Assembly (NCBI GenBank): GCA_019285715.1
Contig: CP079108.1
Coordinates: 3,611,001-3,675,000 of the forward strand
From: Sphingosinicellaceae bacterium
Lineage (GTDB): Bacteria > Pseudomonadota > Alphaproteobacteria > Sphingomonadales > Sphingomonadaceae
DNA length: 64,000 nt
Direction: 5' to 3'
The notes under the pieces were generated by a model. It saw only the letters and a list, made by a program, of their open reading frames with translations. It searched no databases and was not told the DNA's origin. The position numbers and the translations under genes are program-made. Shown piece after piece: positions 37,837-46,900 of the stretch (position 1 is its first letter; each line of letters begins with the position of its first letter).

Positions 37837-38429
37837 CCCGCATCGGCCTCCTCGGCGGCTCCTTCAACCCGGCCCACGCCGGGCACCGCCGCATCAGCGT
37901 CGGGGCACTCGATCGGCTCGGACTGGATGAGCTTTGGTGGCTGGTCAGCCCGCAGAACCCGCTCAAGACTGCCGACGGCATGGCACCGCTGGCGGCGCGA
38001 CTCGCGTCGGCGAGGGCGGCGGCGCGGCATCCGCGGATCCGGGTGATGGCGGTCGAGGACGAACTCGGCACGCGTTTCACCGTCGATACCGTCGCGGCAC
38101 TGCAGCAGCGGCACCCGCGCCACCGCTTCATCTGGTTGATGGGGGCCGACAATCTCGGCCAACTGAACCGGTGGCGCGACTGGCGTGTTCTGGCCCGGCG
38201 CGTGCCGATTGCCGTTTTCGCCCGTCCGGGGTATAGCCTTAACGGTCTCGGTGCGCCGGCAATGGCGTGGTTGAGGCGATGGCGGCGGTCACCTGCGACC
38301 GCGCGCGACTGGACGAGGTGGACGCTGCCCGCGATCGTGATGCTCGAACTCAGGCTAGACCGCCATTCGGCGACGCAGCTTCGCGCATCGGATCCGGATT
38401 GGGCAACGCGCTCTCCTACCCCCTCATGA
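37833..38429 (+). CDS. nadD: Nicotinate-nucleotide adenylyltransferase
   Basis: 198 residues. It joins ATP and nicotinate mononucleotide on the way to NAD. IGLLGGSFNPAHAGHRRISV contains the (H/T)xGH-like nucleotidyl site, and FIWLMGADNLGQLNRWRDW is the D-x-N-region of the family. A TTG start overlapping the toxin stop is the only sensible one. The C-terminal ISSTxxR motif of many NadD proteins appears as RHSATQLRA. Confidence 0.93.
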   Translation: MTRIGLLGGSFNPAHAGHRRISVGALDRLGLDELWWLVSPQNPLKTADGMAPLAARLASARAAARHPRIRVMAVEDELGTRFTVDTVAALQQRHPRHRFIWLMGADNLGQLNRWRDWRVLARRVPIAVFARPGYSLNGLGAPAMAWLRRWRRSPATARDWTRWTLPAIVMLELRLDRHSATQLRASDPDWATRSPTPS

Positions 38430-38439
38430 GGACTTCGAT

Positions 38440-38979
38440 TTGGCACTGACCCCCGCCGCCGCGCTCCGCGCCGTGGCTCCCGTGAACGACGCTGAAGTGA
38501 CGGCGCTGCACGACCTGATTCTCAAGTCGCTGGACGACGACCAGGCGGTCGAGGTCGTGACGATCCCGCTCGCCGGCAAGACCAGCATCGCCGACCACAT
38601 GGTCATCGCCAGCGGCCGCTCGAGCCGCCAGGTCGCGTCGATGGCCAGCAAAATTGCTGAGCGCATCAAGACCGACCTCCACCGCAGCGTCCGCATCGAG
38701 GGGCTACCGACCGCCGACTGGGTGCTGATCGACGCGCAGGACGTCGTCGTCCACCTGTTCCGCCCGGAGGTCCGGCACTTCTACAACCTCGAGAAGATGT
38801 GGACCTTCGACGGCCCGTCCGGCTCGACCAGCGAACGCCGCGCGCCGCCCAAGGTCGCCAAGGATCTGGTCGTCGAGGACGATGCGCCGTTCGACACCGC
38901 GCCCGAAGGCGTCGAGGCCGACTATCCGATCGACGAACTGCCGATCGACGATTTCGAAGACGACACCCGCGACGCCTGA
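38440..38979 (+). CDS. rsfS: Ribosome silencing factor RsfS
   Basis: 179 residues. The core (about 15-120) has LDDDQAVEVVTIPLAGKTSIADHMVIASGRSSRQV and W VLIDAQDVVVHLFRPEVRHFYNLEKMW, diagnostic of RsfS, which docks on L14 and blocks subunit joining. A ~55-residue acidic tail (DFEDDTRDA end) is beyond the core. The TTG at 38440 follows AGGA by 8 bases. It is co-transcribed with nadD and rlmH. Confidence 0.95.
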   Translation: MALTPAAALRAVAPVNDAEVTALHDLILKSLDDDQAVEVVTIPLAGKTSIADHMVIASGRSSRQVASMASKIAERIKTDLHRSVRIEGLPTADWVLIDAQDVVVHLFRPEVRHFYNLEKMWTFDGPSGSTSERRAPPKVAKDLVVEDDAPFDTAPEGVEADYPIDELPIDDFEDDTRDA

Positions 38980-38984
38980 GCGTC

Positions 38985-39404
38985 GTGCGGCTCCACGTCA
39001 TCGCGCGCGGGCGGATCGGGCGCGGCCCCGAGGCCGAACTGGTCGCCCGCTACCTGAAGCGTATGACGTGGCCGACGAACTTTACCGAGCTTGGCGAGAC
39101 GGGTCCGTTGCCGGAGGCCGTGCCGCAGTCGCGGACCGTGGTGCTCGACGAGCGCGGCCCGGCGCTCACGTCGAAAGCGCTCGCCGAGAAGTTGGCGGCG
39201 TGGCGTGATGACGGGGTGCGCGAGGCGCGTTTCCTGATCGGGGGCGCGGACGGGCATGACGCGGCGACTCGCGACGGGGCGGACCTGCTACTCAGCTTCG
39301 GCCCGGCGACATGGCCGCACCTGCTGGTGCGCGCGATGCTGGCGGAGCAGCTGTACCGCGCGACGTCGCTGCTGGCGGGGCATCCTTATCACCGCGAGGG
39401 GTGA
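38985..39404 (+). CDS. rlmH: 23S rRNA (pseudouridine1915-N3)-methyltransferase RlmH
   Basis: 139 residues. It methylates pseudouridine 1915 in helix 69 of assembled ribosomes. The trefoil-knot SPOUT core shows FLIGGADGHDAATRDGADLL and the C-terminal YRATSLLAGHPYHREG with the conserved HPYHRE. The GTG start at 38985 lies 5 bases after the rsfS stop. Usual relatives are about 140-155 residues, so it is complete. An M23 peptidase gene would be expected next in many alphaproteobacteria and is absent. Confidence 0.95.
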   Translation: MRLHVIARGRIGRGPEAELVARYLKRMTWPTNFTELGETGPLPEAVPQSRTVVLDERGPALTSKALAEKLAAWRDDGVREARFLIGGADGHDAATRDGADLLLSFGPATWPHLLVRAMLAEQLYRATSLLAGHPYHREG

Positions 39405-39437
39405 GGCTCGCGGTTAGAGGCTCGCGGAGCCGCTCGC

Positions 39438-39526
39438 ACCCACCCCCAACCCCTCCCTTGAAAGGGAGGGGAGCAGCAAGCGCAGGAGGATTCCCCTCCC
39501 CTTCAGGGGAGGGGTTAGGGGTGGGT
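39438..39526. repeat. Palindromic repeat, family 2 copy A
   Basis: Arms 39438-39457 (ACCCACCCCCAACCCCTCCC) and 39507-39526 (its complement with one mismatch). Each side also forms its own small hairpin (CCCTCCCTT/AAGGGAGGG and CCCCTCCCC/GGGGAGGGG). It lies between the converging rlmH and alpha/beta-hydrolase genes. Probably a bidirectional terminator-type repeat. Confidence 0.75.
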
Positions 39527-39542
39527 ACTTTCTAGCCTCGCC

Positions 39543-40367
39543 CTACCCGACGTCCCGCAAAAAGCTCAGCAGGTCCGCCGTCACCCGGTCCTTGTGCGTC
39601 GCCAGCAGCCCGTGCGGCGCCCCGTCGTACTCGACCAGCTTCGCCCCCGGGATGCCGCGCGCTGCAGCCCGCGCGGTCGCATCGATCGGCACGGTCTTGT
39701 CGCCGGTGCCGTGGAGGATCAGCGTCGGCACCGTGAAGCTCGCGAGGTCGGGGCGGAAGTCGGTCTTGCCGAACGCATCGACGCAGTCGAGCGTGCCCTT
39801 GAGCCCCGCCTGCAGTGCCGACGCGACCGACCACGCGATGACCTCATCGCTGACCGGGCTGCTGATCAGCCCCGCGCCGTAGAACGACTTCATGAAGCCC
39901 GCCAGGAACTTGGGCCGGTCGGCCTTGATGCCGTCCTTGATTTTTTCCAGCTCCTCGCCCGGCACGCCGTCGGGGTTGTCGTTGGTCTTGAGCACGTACG
40001 GTACCACCGACGACACCAGCACGGCGGCGCGGGCCTGGCCGGGATTGCGCGTCAGGAAGCGCGCGACCTCGCCGCCGCCCATCGAGAAACCAACCAGCGC
40101 CGGCTCCTCCGCCTCGGTCGCCTCGATCACCGCTGCAAGGTCGTCGGCCAGCGTGTCGTAGTCATAGCCGTCCCACGGCTGCTCCGACCGCCCGAAGCCG
40201 CGCCGGTCATAGGCGATGACCCGGTAGCCGGCGTGGGCCAGCCCGAGCGCCTGGTCGTCCCAGCTGTCGGCATTGAGCGGCCAGCCGTGGATCAACACCA
40301 CCGGCGGACCCTCGCCCCACTCCTTGATGTACAGCTCGATGCCGTCGCTGCCTTCGACGTAGGGCAT
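39543..40367 (-). CDS. Alpha/beta hydrolase (non-haem chloroperoxidase/arylesterase type)
   Basis: 274 residues. The oxyanion motif HGWPLNADSWD, nucleophile in LVGFSMGGGEVARFL, the acid in LILHGTGDKTVPID and the His in YDGAPHGLLATH form a full triad. The sequence RRGFGRSEQPWDGYDYDTLADDL is typical of bacterial arylesterase/perhydrolases. Cytoplasmic (no signal peptide). Divergently transcribed from ctpA; substrate unknown. Confidence 0.88.
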   Translation of the reverse strand: MPYVEGSDGIELYIKEWGEGPPVVLIHGWPLNADSWDDQALGLAHAGYRVIAYDRRGFGRSEQPWDGYDYDTLADDLAAVIEATEAEEPALVGFSMGGGEVARFLTRNPGQARAAVLVSSVVPYVLKTNDNPDGVPGEELEKIKDGIKADRPKFLAGFMKSFYGAGLISSPVSDEVIAWSVASALQAGLKGTLDCVDAFGKTDFRPDLASFTVPTLILHGTGDKTVPIDATARAAARGIPGAKLVEYDGAPHGLLATHKDRVTADLLSFLRDVG

Positions 40368-40517
40368 GGTATTCTCTCCGGTTAGTGAACTGGGCCAACG
40401 CCTGCGCTGTGCCGCGTATCCGCGTCATTCGTGCCATGGCGCGTTCAGGCTGCCGCGACTATGTTGCGCTTCGACCCTGGGCTGCGGTTCGGCCCCGGCT
40501 CCGAAGGAGTACGCGTC

Positions 40518-41855
40518 ATGTCGAAGGCCTGGAGGATCGCGCTGCCCTTGGTGGCGCTGGCGCTGCTGCCCGCGTCGGCGGCGGTGCAGCCCCCCGCCGG
40601 TCCCGACGATAACGACACGTACAAGCAGCTCGACACGCTGATGGACGTCTTCAAGCGCGTCCGCACCGACTATGTCGACAAAACTACCGACAAGGCGCTG
40701 ATCGAGGGTGCGATCAACGGCATGCTGGCCAGCCTCGACCCGCACTCGAGCTACCTCGACGCCCGCGACTTCGCCAACATGCGCCAGACTACCGACGGCG
40801 AGTACGGCGGCCTCGGCCTCACAGTTTCCACCGAGGAAGGTGCGGTCAAGGTCATCGCCCCGACCGACGACACTCCGGCAGCGCGCGCCGGCATCAAGGC
40901 CGGCGACTTCATCACCCACTTGAACGGCGAACTCCTGTACGGCGTCAGCCTGAGCGACGCGGTCGACAAGATGCGCGGCGCGCCCGGCACGACGATCAAG
41001 ATCACCGTCGTCCGCGAAGGCGCGACCAAGCCGCTCGAGTTCACCCTCAAGCGCGAGGTCATCCAGATCAAGCCGGTCAAGATGGAGGTCCGCGGCACCG
41101 TCGGCGTGATCCGCATCTCGGCGTTCAACAAGAAGACCGGCGCCGACACGCGCGCCGCCGTCACCGACGTCGAGAAGCAGCTCGGGTCGAAGCTCAGCGG
41201 CTTCATCGTCGACCTGCGCTCGAACCCCGGTGGCCTGCTCGACCAGGCGATCGAGGTCAGCGACGTCTTCCTCGATCACGGCGAGATCGTCTCGCAGCGC
41301 GGCCGCACCAAGGCCGACATCCAGCGCTATTACGCCCACGCCGGCGACCTGACCGAGGGGCGGCCGGTGGTCGTTCTCGTCGACGAGGGCTCGGCCTCGG
41401 CGTCGGAGATCGTCGCGGGCGCGCTGCAGGACCACCGCCGCGCGCTGATCCTGGGCGCGCGCACCTTCGGCAAGGGCAGCGTCCAGACGCTGATCCCGCT
41501 CTCCCCCGACACCGGGCTGCGCCTGACCACGGCGCGTTACTTCACCCCCGCCGGCCGGTCGGTCCAGGAAGGCGGCATCGAGCCCGACATCGCCGTGCCC
41601 CAGCTCAGCGACGCCACCGTCCGCGACCGCCCCGCCCGCCTGCGCGAAGCCGACCTGCGGCGGCACCTGGTCAACGAGATCAAGACCCCCGACGACAAAC
41701 TGATCGAGGCCGACGACAAGCCCGACCCGCGTTTTGTGGCAACGGCGGACGGGCTGAAGAAGGCGGGGGTGACGGACTACCAGTTGGATTATGCGACGAA
41801 GCTGGTGACCCGGCTTGGCGCGAGCCCGCCGGTGTTGAGCGCCAGCGCGGGGTAG
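40518..41855 (+). CDS. ctpA: S41 family carboxyl-terminal processing peptidase
   Basis: 445 residues. A signal peptide (MSKAWRIALPLVALALLPASAA) is followed by DPHSSYLDARDFANMRQ, a PDZ domain (about 85-165, GLGLTVSTEEGAVKVIAPTDD) and the protease domain. The nucleophile Ser is in VDEGSASASEIVAGALQDHRRA and the Lys in GARTFGKGSVQTL. It acts in the periplasm, cleaving C-termini. AAGGAG lies 8 bases before the ATG. It closes the obgE-to-ctpA backbone. Confidence 0.95.
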   Translation: MSKAWRIALPLVALALLPASAAVQPPAGPDDNDTYKQLDTLMDVFKRVRTDYVDKTTDKALIEGAINGMLASLDPHSSYLDARDFANMRQTTDGEYGGLGLTVSTEEGAVKVIAPTDDTPAARAGIKAGDFITHLNGELLYGVSLSDAVDKMRGAPGTTIKITVVREGATKPLEFTLKREVIQIKPVKMEVRGTVGVIRISAFNKKTGADTRAAVTDVEKQLGSKLSGFIVDLRSNPGGLLDQAIEVSDVFLDHGEIVSQRGRTKADIQRYYAHAGDLTEGRPVVVLVDEGSASASEIVAGALQDHRRALILGARTFGKGSVQTLIPLSPDTGLRLTTARYFTPAGRSVQEGGIEPDIAVPQLSDATVRDRPARLREADLRRHLVNEIKTPDDKLIEADDKPDPRFVATADGLKKAGVTDYQLDYATKLVTRLGASPPVLSASAG

Positions 41856-41883
41856 CGGCGAGGCGCGGAGTAGCGCTGGGATC

Positions 41884-41979
41884 TTGTCATTCCCGCGCAG
41901 GCGGGAACCCATGAACACGAACTGTCGAGTTCAGTTGCACATGCGTGTTCATGGGTCCCCGCCTGCGCGGGGATGACAA
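41884..41979. repeat. Palindromic repeat, family 1 copy C
   Basis: 36-base arms, 41884-41919 (TTGTCATTCCCGCGCAGG...) and 41944-41979, differ at two positions. It lies between the converging ctpA and the CsgG-like gene, 5 bases before the latter's stop. It has the same GTCATYCCCGCG core as the copy at 29370. Confidence 0.85.
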
Positions 41980-41984
41980 CGGCC

Positions 41985-42959
41985 TCAGCGCGCCACCTCG
42001 ATCACCGCTTCCGACACCCAGCCCTTAGTGCCGAGTTCGTCCTCGACCTCCCAGAAGCCGACCGACTTGTTGCCGGTGGGGTACAGGATCGCGCCGGGGT
42101 CGAGCGACTTGATCACCCGGCCCTTGACCGAGGCCGTCGCGAACATCCGGCCCGGGCGCTTCATCGACACCGCCTTCTGCTCGGCGGGGCCGGCGATGGT
42201 CTGCGCCATGCCCTGGATATCGTTGACCATCTTGGCATAGGCATCGAGGTAGGCGAGCGCGACGACCTGGCCGATCTCGGTGTCCTGGTAGGTGCTGGCA
42301 CCGCCGGCGGCGAGGAAGCCGCCGGTGAAGAATCCGCCGCCGCCGCCGAAGCCGACGTCGGTCTTCTTGGCCTGGCCCTCGGCGACATACTCCTCGGACG
42401 TCTTGTTGTTGATCGTGTTGAGGACGACGTTCGCGACGCGCTTCTTGACGTTGATGCCGCCGAGCAGCGCCCCGCCGATGCCGGGCACGAAGCCGCCCAG
42501 CAGCCCGCCGATGTTGGTACCGCCGCGGTTGCCGTTCGCCGTGACGATGTCGGGGATGACCGTGAAGTCGGCCTCGACCATCTGGCCCTTGCCGACGACG
42601 CCGCCGCGGCGCAGTTCGCCGCCGCCGGCGAGGTCGCGCTCGCGCTGCATCGCCTCCATCCCGCGCGCCGAGCGGTTGACCAGGCGGAAGCACTTTGACT
42701 GCTGGACGTAGACCCGGATCAGCGCTTCCGGCGAGCCGAGGCCGAGGCCGCCCCACCAGTTGGTCTCGGGCAGCGATACCGCCAGCGTGCCGAGCGGCCG
42801 CGGGCATTGCGGCAGCGTAGCCTGCACCGCGCCGCGCTGCTTTTCGATCGAGCCACGCCGGCCCGCTTCGATCTGTGCCGTTGCGGGGAATGCCCCGCCG
42901 AGCATTGCTGCCGTCGCGACTGCCGCGCCGAGCCGATAACCCAATGAAACCTTAGCCAC
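41985..42959 (-). CDS. CsgG/HfaB-like protein with C-terminal SH3-like domain
   Basis: 324 residues. A signal peptide (GYRLGAAVATAAMLGGAFPATAQ) is followed by a CsgG-like region (LIRVYVQQSKCFRLVNRSAR, GQMVEADFTVIPDIV, VVLNTINNKTSEEYVAEGQA, GQVVALAYLDAYAKMVNDI) and a C-terminal bacterial SH3-type domain (VKGRVIKSLDPGAILYPTG, GTKGWVSEAVIEV). CsgG proteins form outer-membrane secretion pores; this one lacks the lipobox Cys, so its membrane attachment differs. The GTG at 42959 has GGGAGG upstream. Divergent from pyrE. Confidence 0.7.
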   Translation of the reverse strand: MAKVSLGYRLGAAVATAAMLGGAFPATAQIEAGRRGSIEKQRGAVQATLPQCPRPLGTLAVSLPETNWWGGLGLGSPEALIRVYVQQSKCFRLVNRSARGMEAMQRERDLAGGGELRRGGVVGKGQMVEADFTVIPDIVTANGNRGGTNIGGLLGGFVPGIGGALLGGINVKKRVANVVLNTINNKTSEEYVAEGQAKKTDVGFGGGGGFFTGGFLAAGGASTYQDTEIGQVVALAYLDAYAKMVNDIQGMAQTIAGPAEQKAVSMKRPGRMFATASVKGRVIKSLDPGAILYPTGNKSVGFWEVEDELGTKGWVSEAVIEVAR

Positions 42960-43057
42960 CTGTACGCCTCCCTGAACGTTGCCGTTCCATAACGTGGTGC
43001 CCAAGGCTTTTCCAGCCGAGGTTTCACCGATGATGCGACGCTGCTAGACGATAACCG

Positions 43058-43639
43058 ATGATGACCGACACCGATACGCTGAACGAATTCCGTGCGGCGG
43101 GAGCCTTGCTGGAGGGGCATTTCATCCTGTCCTCCGGGCTCCGCTCGGGGCGCTACCTGCAGTGCGCGCGGGTGCTGATGGACCCGGCGCGCGCCGCCCG
43201 GCTTGTCGCGGCGCTGGTTGCCAAGCTGCCGCCGGAAGCGCGCAACGTCGGCGCGGTCGTCGCCCCGGCGATGGGCGGCGTCATCGTCGGCTACGAGGTC
43301 GCGCGCCAGCTCGGGTGCCCGTCGATGTTCGTCGAGCGGCCCGGCGGCACCTTCGAGCTCCGCCGCGGCTTCACGCTGACGCCCGGCCAGACCGTGCTGA
43401 TGGTCGAGGACGTTGTCACCACCGGGCTCAGCTCGCGCGAGGCGATCGCCGCGATCGAGGCCGCCGGAGGCCGCGTCATCGCGGGCGCTTGCCTCGTCGA
43501 CCGTTCCAACGGCAAGGCCGATATCGGCGTGCCCCTCACCTCCCTCATAGCGCTCGACGTGCCGACCTACAGCGCCGACGCGCTGCCGCCGGAGCTCGCG
43601 GCGATTCCCGCGGTGAAGCCGGGAAGCCGGGCGGCGTGA
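43058..43639 (+). CDS. pyrE: Orotate phosphoribosyltransferase
   Basis: 193 residues. It converts orotate and PRPP to OMP in pyrimidine synthesis. The PRPP-binding motif is [18 protein letters not shown], and the N-terminal [17 protein letters not shown] is the catalytic loop region of the longer PyrE type. TGA overlaps the GTG of the next gene (GTGA). 98 bases separate it from the divergent CsgG-like gene. Confidence 0.95.
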   Translation: MMTDTDTLNEFRAAGALLEGHFILSSGLRSGRYLQCARVLMDPARAARLVAALVAKLPPEARNVGAVVAPAMGGVIVGYEVARQLGCPSMFVERPGGTFELRRGFTLTPGQTVLMVEDVVTTGLSSREAIAAIEAAGGRVIAGACLVDRSNGKADIGVPLTSLIALDVPTYSADALPPELAAIPAVKPGSRAA

Positions 43640-44787
43640 AAGCCCTGGTCGCACTGGCAGCCCTGGCGCTGGCCACGGTCACGCAGGCCGCGCCGTCGGA
43701 GCAGGCCGACCCGGCAATCGCCCGTGCTTTGCTCGAGCGGCATCTCCCGGACATTGAGGCGAGCTCCGATGCGCCGGATGCGGCGCCACCGCTCGCGAAG
43801 TCGCCAGTGATGATGCCGGCCGGTTTTCCAGGCGTTGTCGCGGTTAGCAGTGCCAGCGACGGCGTAATCCAATCCAACGGCAAGCTCCCCAACGCACCAC
43901 CGCCGAACGCAATCTGGCGCTGGGCCTCGGTGACCAAGCAGGTCGTCGCGGTCCTGGTCATGCAGGAGGTCGAGAAGGGCCGCATCGACCTCGACGCCCC
44001 GGCAACCAAGTATCTGCCCAAGGTCGCCCTGCCCGGTGGCGACACGGTCACCGTGCGCCGCCTGCTCAACCACACCTCGGGGCTGTTCGACCCGGAGGAT
44101 GGGCCGAAGAACGCCGCCGGAGTGCCGCTCACCTACCTGCGCTCGTCGCCGAAGCCCGCGCCCGGCCTCGACCCGCAGTGCCTCAAGCCGTCGGGCCGCG
44201 CCGTCGGCGAGGGCTTTCGCTACAACAACTGCGATTATCTGGTCCTCGACGCGCTGCTCGAAGCGGTCACCGGCAAGCCCTTCGCGATGCTGGTCGCGGA
44301 GCGCATCGCCGAGCCCCTCGGCCTGAAGTCGCTGCGCGTCCTCCAACCCGGCGAAAAGGACGACATCGTCGCCGTCGACGACAAGGGCGCGACCGATACC
44401 GACATCGACCCCGGCCGCTACGGCGCCGCCGCCAACCTCGCCGGGACCGCCGTCGACCTGCTGACGTTCGACCGCGCGCTGATCGACGGGAAGCTGCTCG
44501 GCAAGGCCGCGACCGCCGAGATGTGGCAGGGCGACCCGAAGGCCGGATATGCGGCGCTCGGCGTCTGGTCGTACCCGGTCAAGCTCAAGGGCTGCACCAC
44601 CCCGCAACACGTCGTCGAGCGGCGCGGGCAGGTCGGCAATGTCCAGGTCCGCAACCTGATCGCGCCCGAGCGCGGCATCGCCGTCGTCGCCTTTGCCGCC
44701 TCGAGCGTCCCCGATTTCGGCGAGCCGTGGCAAGGCAAGGGCCTGACCTACGAACTTCTGAGTGCAGCTTTATGCCCCTCCGCCTAG
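43636..44787 (+). CDS. Serine hydrolase, beta-lactamase class C/PBP fold
   Basis: 383 residues. A signal peptide ([18 protein letters not shown]) is followed by [16 protein letters not shown] (SxxK nucleophile), NHTSGLFD, and [21 protein letters not shown] (YxN). The C-terminal part lacks a clear KTG/HxG motif, so an esterase or DD-peptidase-like activity is more likely than antibiotic resistance. Inserted between pyrE and pdxJ, with 4-base overlap upstream and 16 downstream, so it is translated with them. Confidence 0.85.
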   Translation: MKALVALAALALATVTQAAPSEQADPAIARALLERHLPDIEASSDAPDAAPPLAKSPVMMPAGFPGVVAVSSASDGVIQSNGKLPNAPPPNAIWRWASVTKQVVAVLVMQEVEKGRIDLDAPATKYLPKVALPGGDTVTVRRLLNHTSGLFDPEDGPKNAAGVPLTYLRSSPKPAPGLDPQCLKPSGRAVGEGFRYNNCDYLVLDALLEAVTGKPFAMLVAERIAEPLGLKSLRVLQPGEKDDIVAVDDKGATDTDIDPGRYGAAANLAGTAVDLLTFDRALIDGKLLGKAATAEMWQGDPKAGYAALGVWSYPVKLKGCTTPQHVVERRGQVGNVQVRNLIAPERGIAVVAFAASSVPDFGEPWQGKGLTYELLSAALCPSA

Positions 44788-45485
44788 GCGTCAACATCGA
44801 CCACGTCGCGACCATCCGCAACGCGCGCGGCGGGCGGCATCCCGACCCGGTCCGCGCCGCGATCGTCGCCGCTGCGGCCGGAGCCGACGGTATCACCGCA
44901 CACCTGCGTGAGGACCGCCGCCACATCACCGATACCGACATCGACCGGCTGATGGCCGAGATCGACCTGCCGCTGAACCTCGAGATGGCCGCGACCGAGG
45001 AAATGCTCGGCATTGCGCTGGCCCACCGCCCGCACGCCGCCTGCATCGTCCCCGAACGCCGCGAGGAGCGCACCACCGAGGGCGGGCTCGACGCCGCCGG
45101 ACAGCACAACACGCTCGCGCCGTTTGTCGCGCGCCTCAAGGACGCCGGCGTCCGCGTCAGCCTGTTCGTGGCCCCCGACCTGCACCAGCTCGACGCCGCC
45201 GCCCGCCTCGGCGCTCCGGTCGTCGAGCTGCACACCGGGCCCTACGCCCACGGGTCGGGCGACGCCGAGCTCGAGCGCCTGAAAAAGGCTGCCGAGCACG
45301 CCGCCGGGCTGGGCCTCGAGGTTCACGCCGGGCACGGGCTGACCTTCGACAATGTCGGACCGGTCGCCGCGATCCGCACGCTCGCCGAGCTCAACATCGG
45401 GCATTTCCTGATCGGCGAGGCCGTGTTCACCGGTCTCGACCACGCGATCCGGACCATGCGCGCGGCGATGGACGCGGCCCAATGA
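44772..45485 (+). CDS. pdxJ: Pyridoxine 5'-phosphate synthase
   Basis: 237 residues: [41 protein letters not shown] and [25 protein letters not shown]. PdxJ condenses deoxyxylulose 5-phosphate and aminoacetone phosphate to PNP. Glu in DLPLNLEMA and His in HVAT are conserved active-site residues. ATG at 44772 overlaps the serine hydrolase. Confidence 0.96.
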   Translation: MPLRLGVNIDHVATIRNARGGRHPDPVRAAIVAAAAGADGITAHLREDRRHITDTDIDRLMAEIDLPLNLEMAATEEMLGIALAHRPHAACIVPERREERTTEGGLDAAGQHNTLAPFVARLKDAGVRVSLFVAPDLHQLDAAARLGAPVVELHTGPYAHGSGDAELERLKKAAEHAAGLGLEVHAGHGLTFDNVGPVAAIRTLAELNIGHFLIGEAVFTGLDHAIRTMRAAMDAAQ

Positions 45486-45486
45486 T

Positions 45487-45646
45487 CCCCTCCCCTTCAG
45501 GGGAGGGGCGCGGAGAGACGGCGCATCTTCGCGCCAGCCCCGGGGGTGGGCACTTCGCTCCGATGTCGACTGCCGGTGCGCGCGCGGAAGCACCCACCCC
45601 GGGGCCGGCTGCGCCGTCTCTCCGACCCTCCCCTGAAGGGGAGGGT
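45487..45646. repeat. Palindromic repeat, family 2 copy B (160 bases)
   Basis: The ends match as inverted complements: 45487-45524 (CCCCTCCCCTTCAGGGGAGG...CGGAGAGACGGCGCA) and 45610-45646 (TGCGCCGTCTCTCCG...GAAGGGGAGGGT), with a shorter inner match (CCCCGGGGGTGGG and CACCCACCCCGGGG). Unlike the other copies it lies inside a co-directional run, between pdxJ and acpS, and covers the whole gap. Confidence 0.8.
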
Positions 45647-45651
45647 GAGGC

Positions 45652-46056
45652 ATGATGGTCCTCGGGCTCGGCAACGACCTGTGCAACATCGAGCGCATCC
45701 AGTCGTCGCTCGACCGCTTCGGGCAGCGCTTTATCGACCGCATCTTCACACCGCTCGAGCAGGCTCGCGCGGAGCGTCGCCCGCTGACCCGCACCGGCAC
45801 CTACGCCAAGCGCTTCGCCGCCAAGGAGGCCTGTGCCAAGGCGCTCGGCACGGGCTTTCGGCAAGGCGTGTTCTTCCGCGACATGGGCGTCGTCAACCTG
45901 CCGAGCGGTGCACCAACCCTGACGCTGACCGGCGGTGCGGCGGAGCGGCTGGCGTTTCTCACGCCGCCGGGGCATAGCGCGCTAATACACCTGACCCTTA
46001 CCGACGATCATCCCTGGGCACAGGCGATCGTCCTGATCACGGCGAGCAAGGCATGA
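45652..46056 (+). CDS. acpS: Holo-[acyl-carrier-protein] synthase
   Basis: 134 residues. [22 protein letters not shown] carries the metal-binding Asp and [17 protein letters not shown] the Glu of the phosphopantetheinyl transferase site. It activates ACP in fatty acid synthesis. The ATG at 45652 is followed by another ATG; either could be used. TGA overlaps the lepB ATG (ATGA). Confidence 0.95.
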   Translation: MMVLGLGNDLCNIERIQSSLDRFGQRFIDRIFTPLEQARAERRPLTRTGTYAKRFAAKEACAKALGTGFRQGVFFRDMGVVNLPSGAPTLTLTGGAAERLAFLTPPGHSALIHLTLTDDHPWAQAIVLITASKA

Positions 46057-46895
46057 CGGATACTGTGATGGCGACCAAGCCGGCCGAGAAGAAGACCAAC
46101 TGGGCCCACGAGGCCTGGCAGTTGTTCCTGCTCGCGCTCGTCGTGCTGGGCATCCACAGCCTCGTCGCCAAGCCGTTCTACATCCCCAGCGGATCGATGG
46201 AATCGACGCTGCTTGTTGGCGACCAATTGATCGTGTCGAAGTTTCCCTATGGCTACAGCTACCTGTCGCCGAGCATCCCCTTCGTCGGGCCGGTCCTTCC
46301 GGAAATGCAGGGCCGGCTGTTCGCGCATTTGCCGCAGCGCGCCGACATCGTCGTGGTCAAGTCACCGGTCACCCACGACGACTGGATCAAGCGCGTCATC
46401 GGGCTCCCCGGCGACACCGTCGAGATGCGCAACGGCGTCCTGTGGCTCAACGGCGCCGCCGTCCCCAAGCGCCCCGAGGCCCCGGCTGAAATGATCGTCT
46501 CGCCCAACACACCGTGCGACGGGCCGTCGTCCCAGTACCTCACCGTTCGCCCCGACGGCGTCTCGGTATGCCGGGTGCCACGCTTCCGCGAGACCATCGA
46601 CGGGCGCAGCTACGATGTCCTCGACCTCGGCCATACCGAGCAGGACGACTATCCCGCGACCATCGTGCCCGAGGGCCACATCTTCCTGATGGGCGACAAC
46701 CGCGACAACTCCGAGGACAGCCGCTTCCCGTCGAACGTCGGGCTGGGCATGTTGCCGATCGAGAACCTCGTCGGGCGGGCCGAGTTCATCACCTACTCGG
46801 TCGACGGCTCGTGGTCGCTCGACCCGCGGACCTGGTTCTCGGCACTGCGCGGTGGCCGGGCCTTCAGCAGCCTGCACCCGAGCGCCGGCAAGTAG
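46053..46895 (+). CDS. lepB: Signal peptidase I
   Basis: 280 residues. One N-terminal membrane segment ([18 protein letters not shown]) precedes the box [22 protein letters not shown] (Ser nucleophile), then [16 protein letters not shown] (Lys base) and [17 protein letters not shown]. It cleaves Sec and Tat signal peptides at the outer face of the inner membrane. In related genomes rnc and era often come next; here a terminator follows immediately. Confidence 0.96.
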   Translation: MTDTVMATKPAEKKTNWAHEAWQLFLLALVVLGIHSLVAKPFYIPSGSMESTLLVGDQLIVSKFPYGYSYLSPSIPFVGPVLPEMQGRLFAHLPQRADIVVVKSPVTHDDWIKRVIGLPGDTVEMRNGVLWLNGAAVPKRPEAPAEMIVSPNTPCDGPSSQYLTVRPDGVSVCRVPRFRETIDGRSYDVLDLGHTEQDDYPATIVPEGHIFLMGDNRDNSEDSRFPSNVGLGMLPIENLVGRAEFITYSVDGSWSLDPRTWFSALRGGRAFSSLHPSAGK

Positions 46896-46900
46896 GCACG

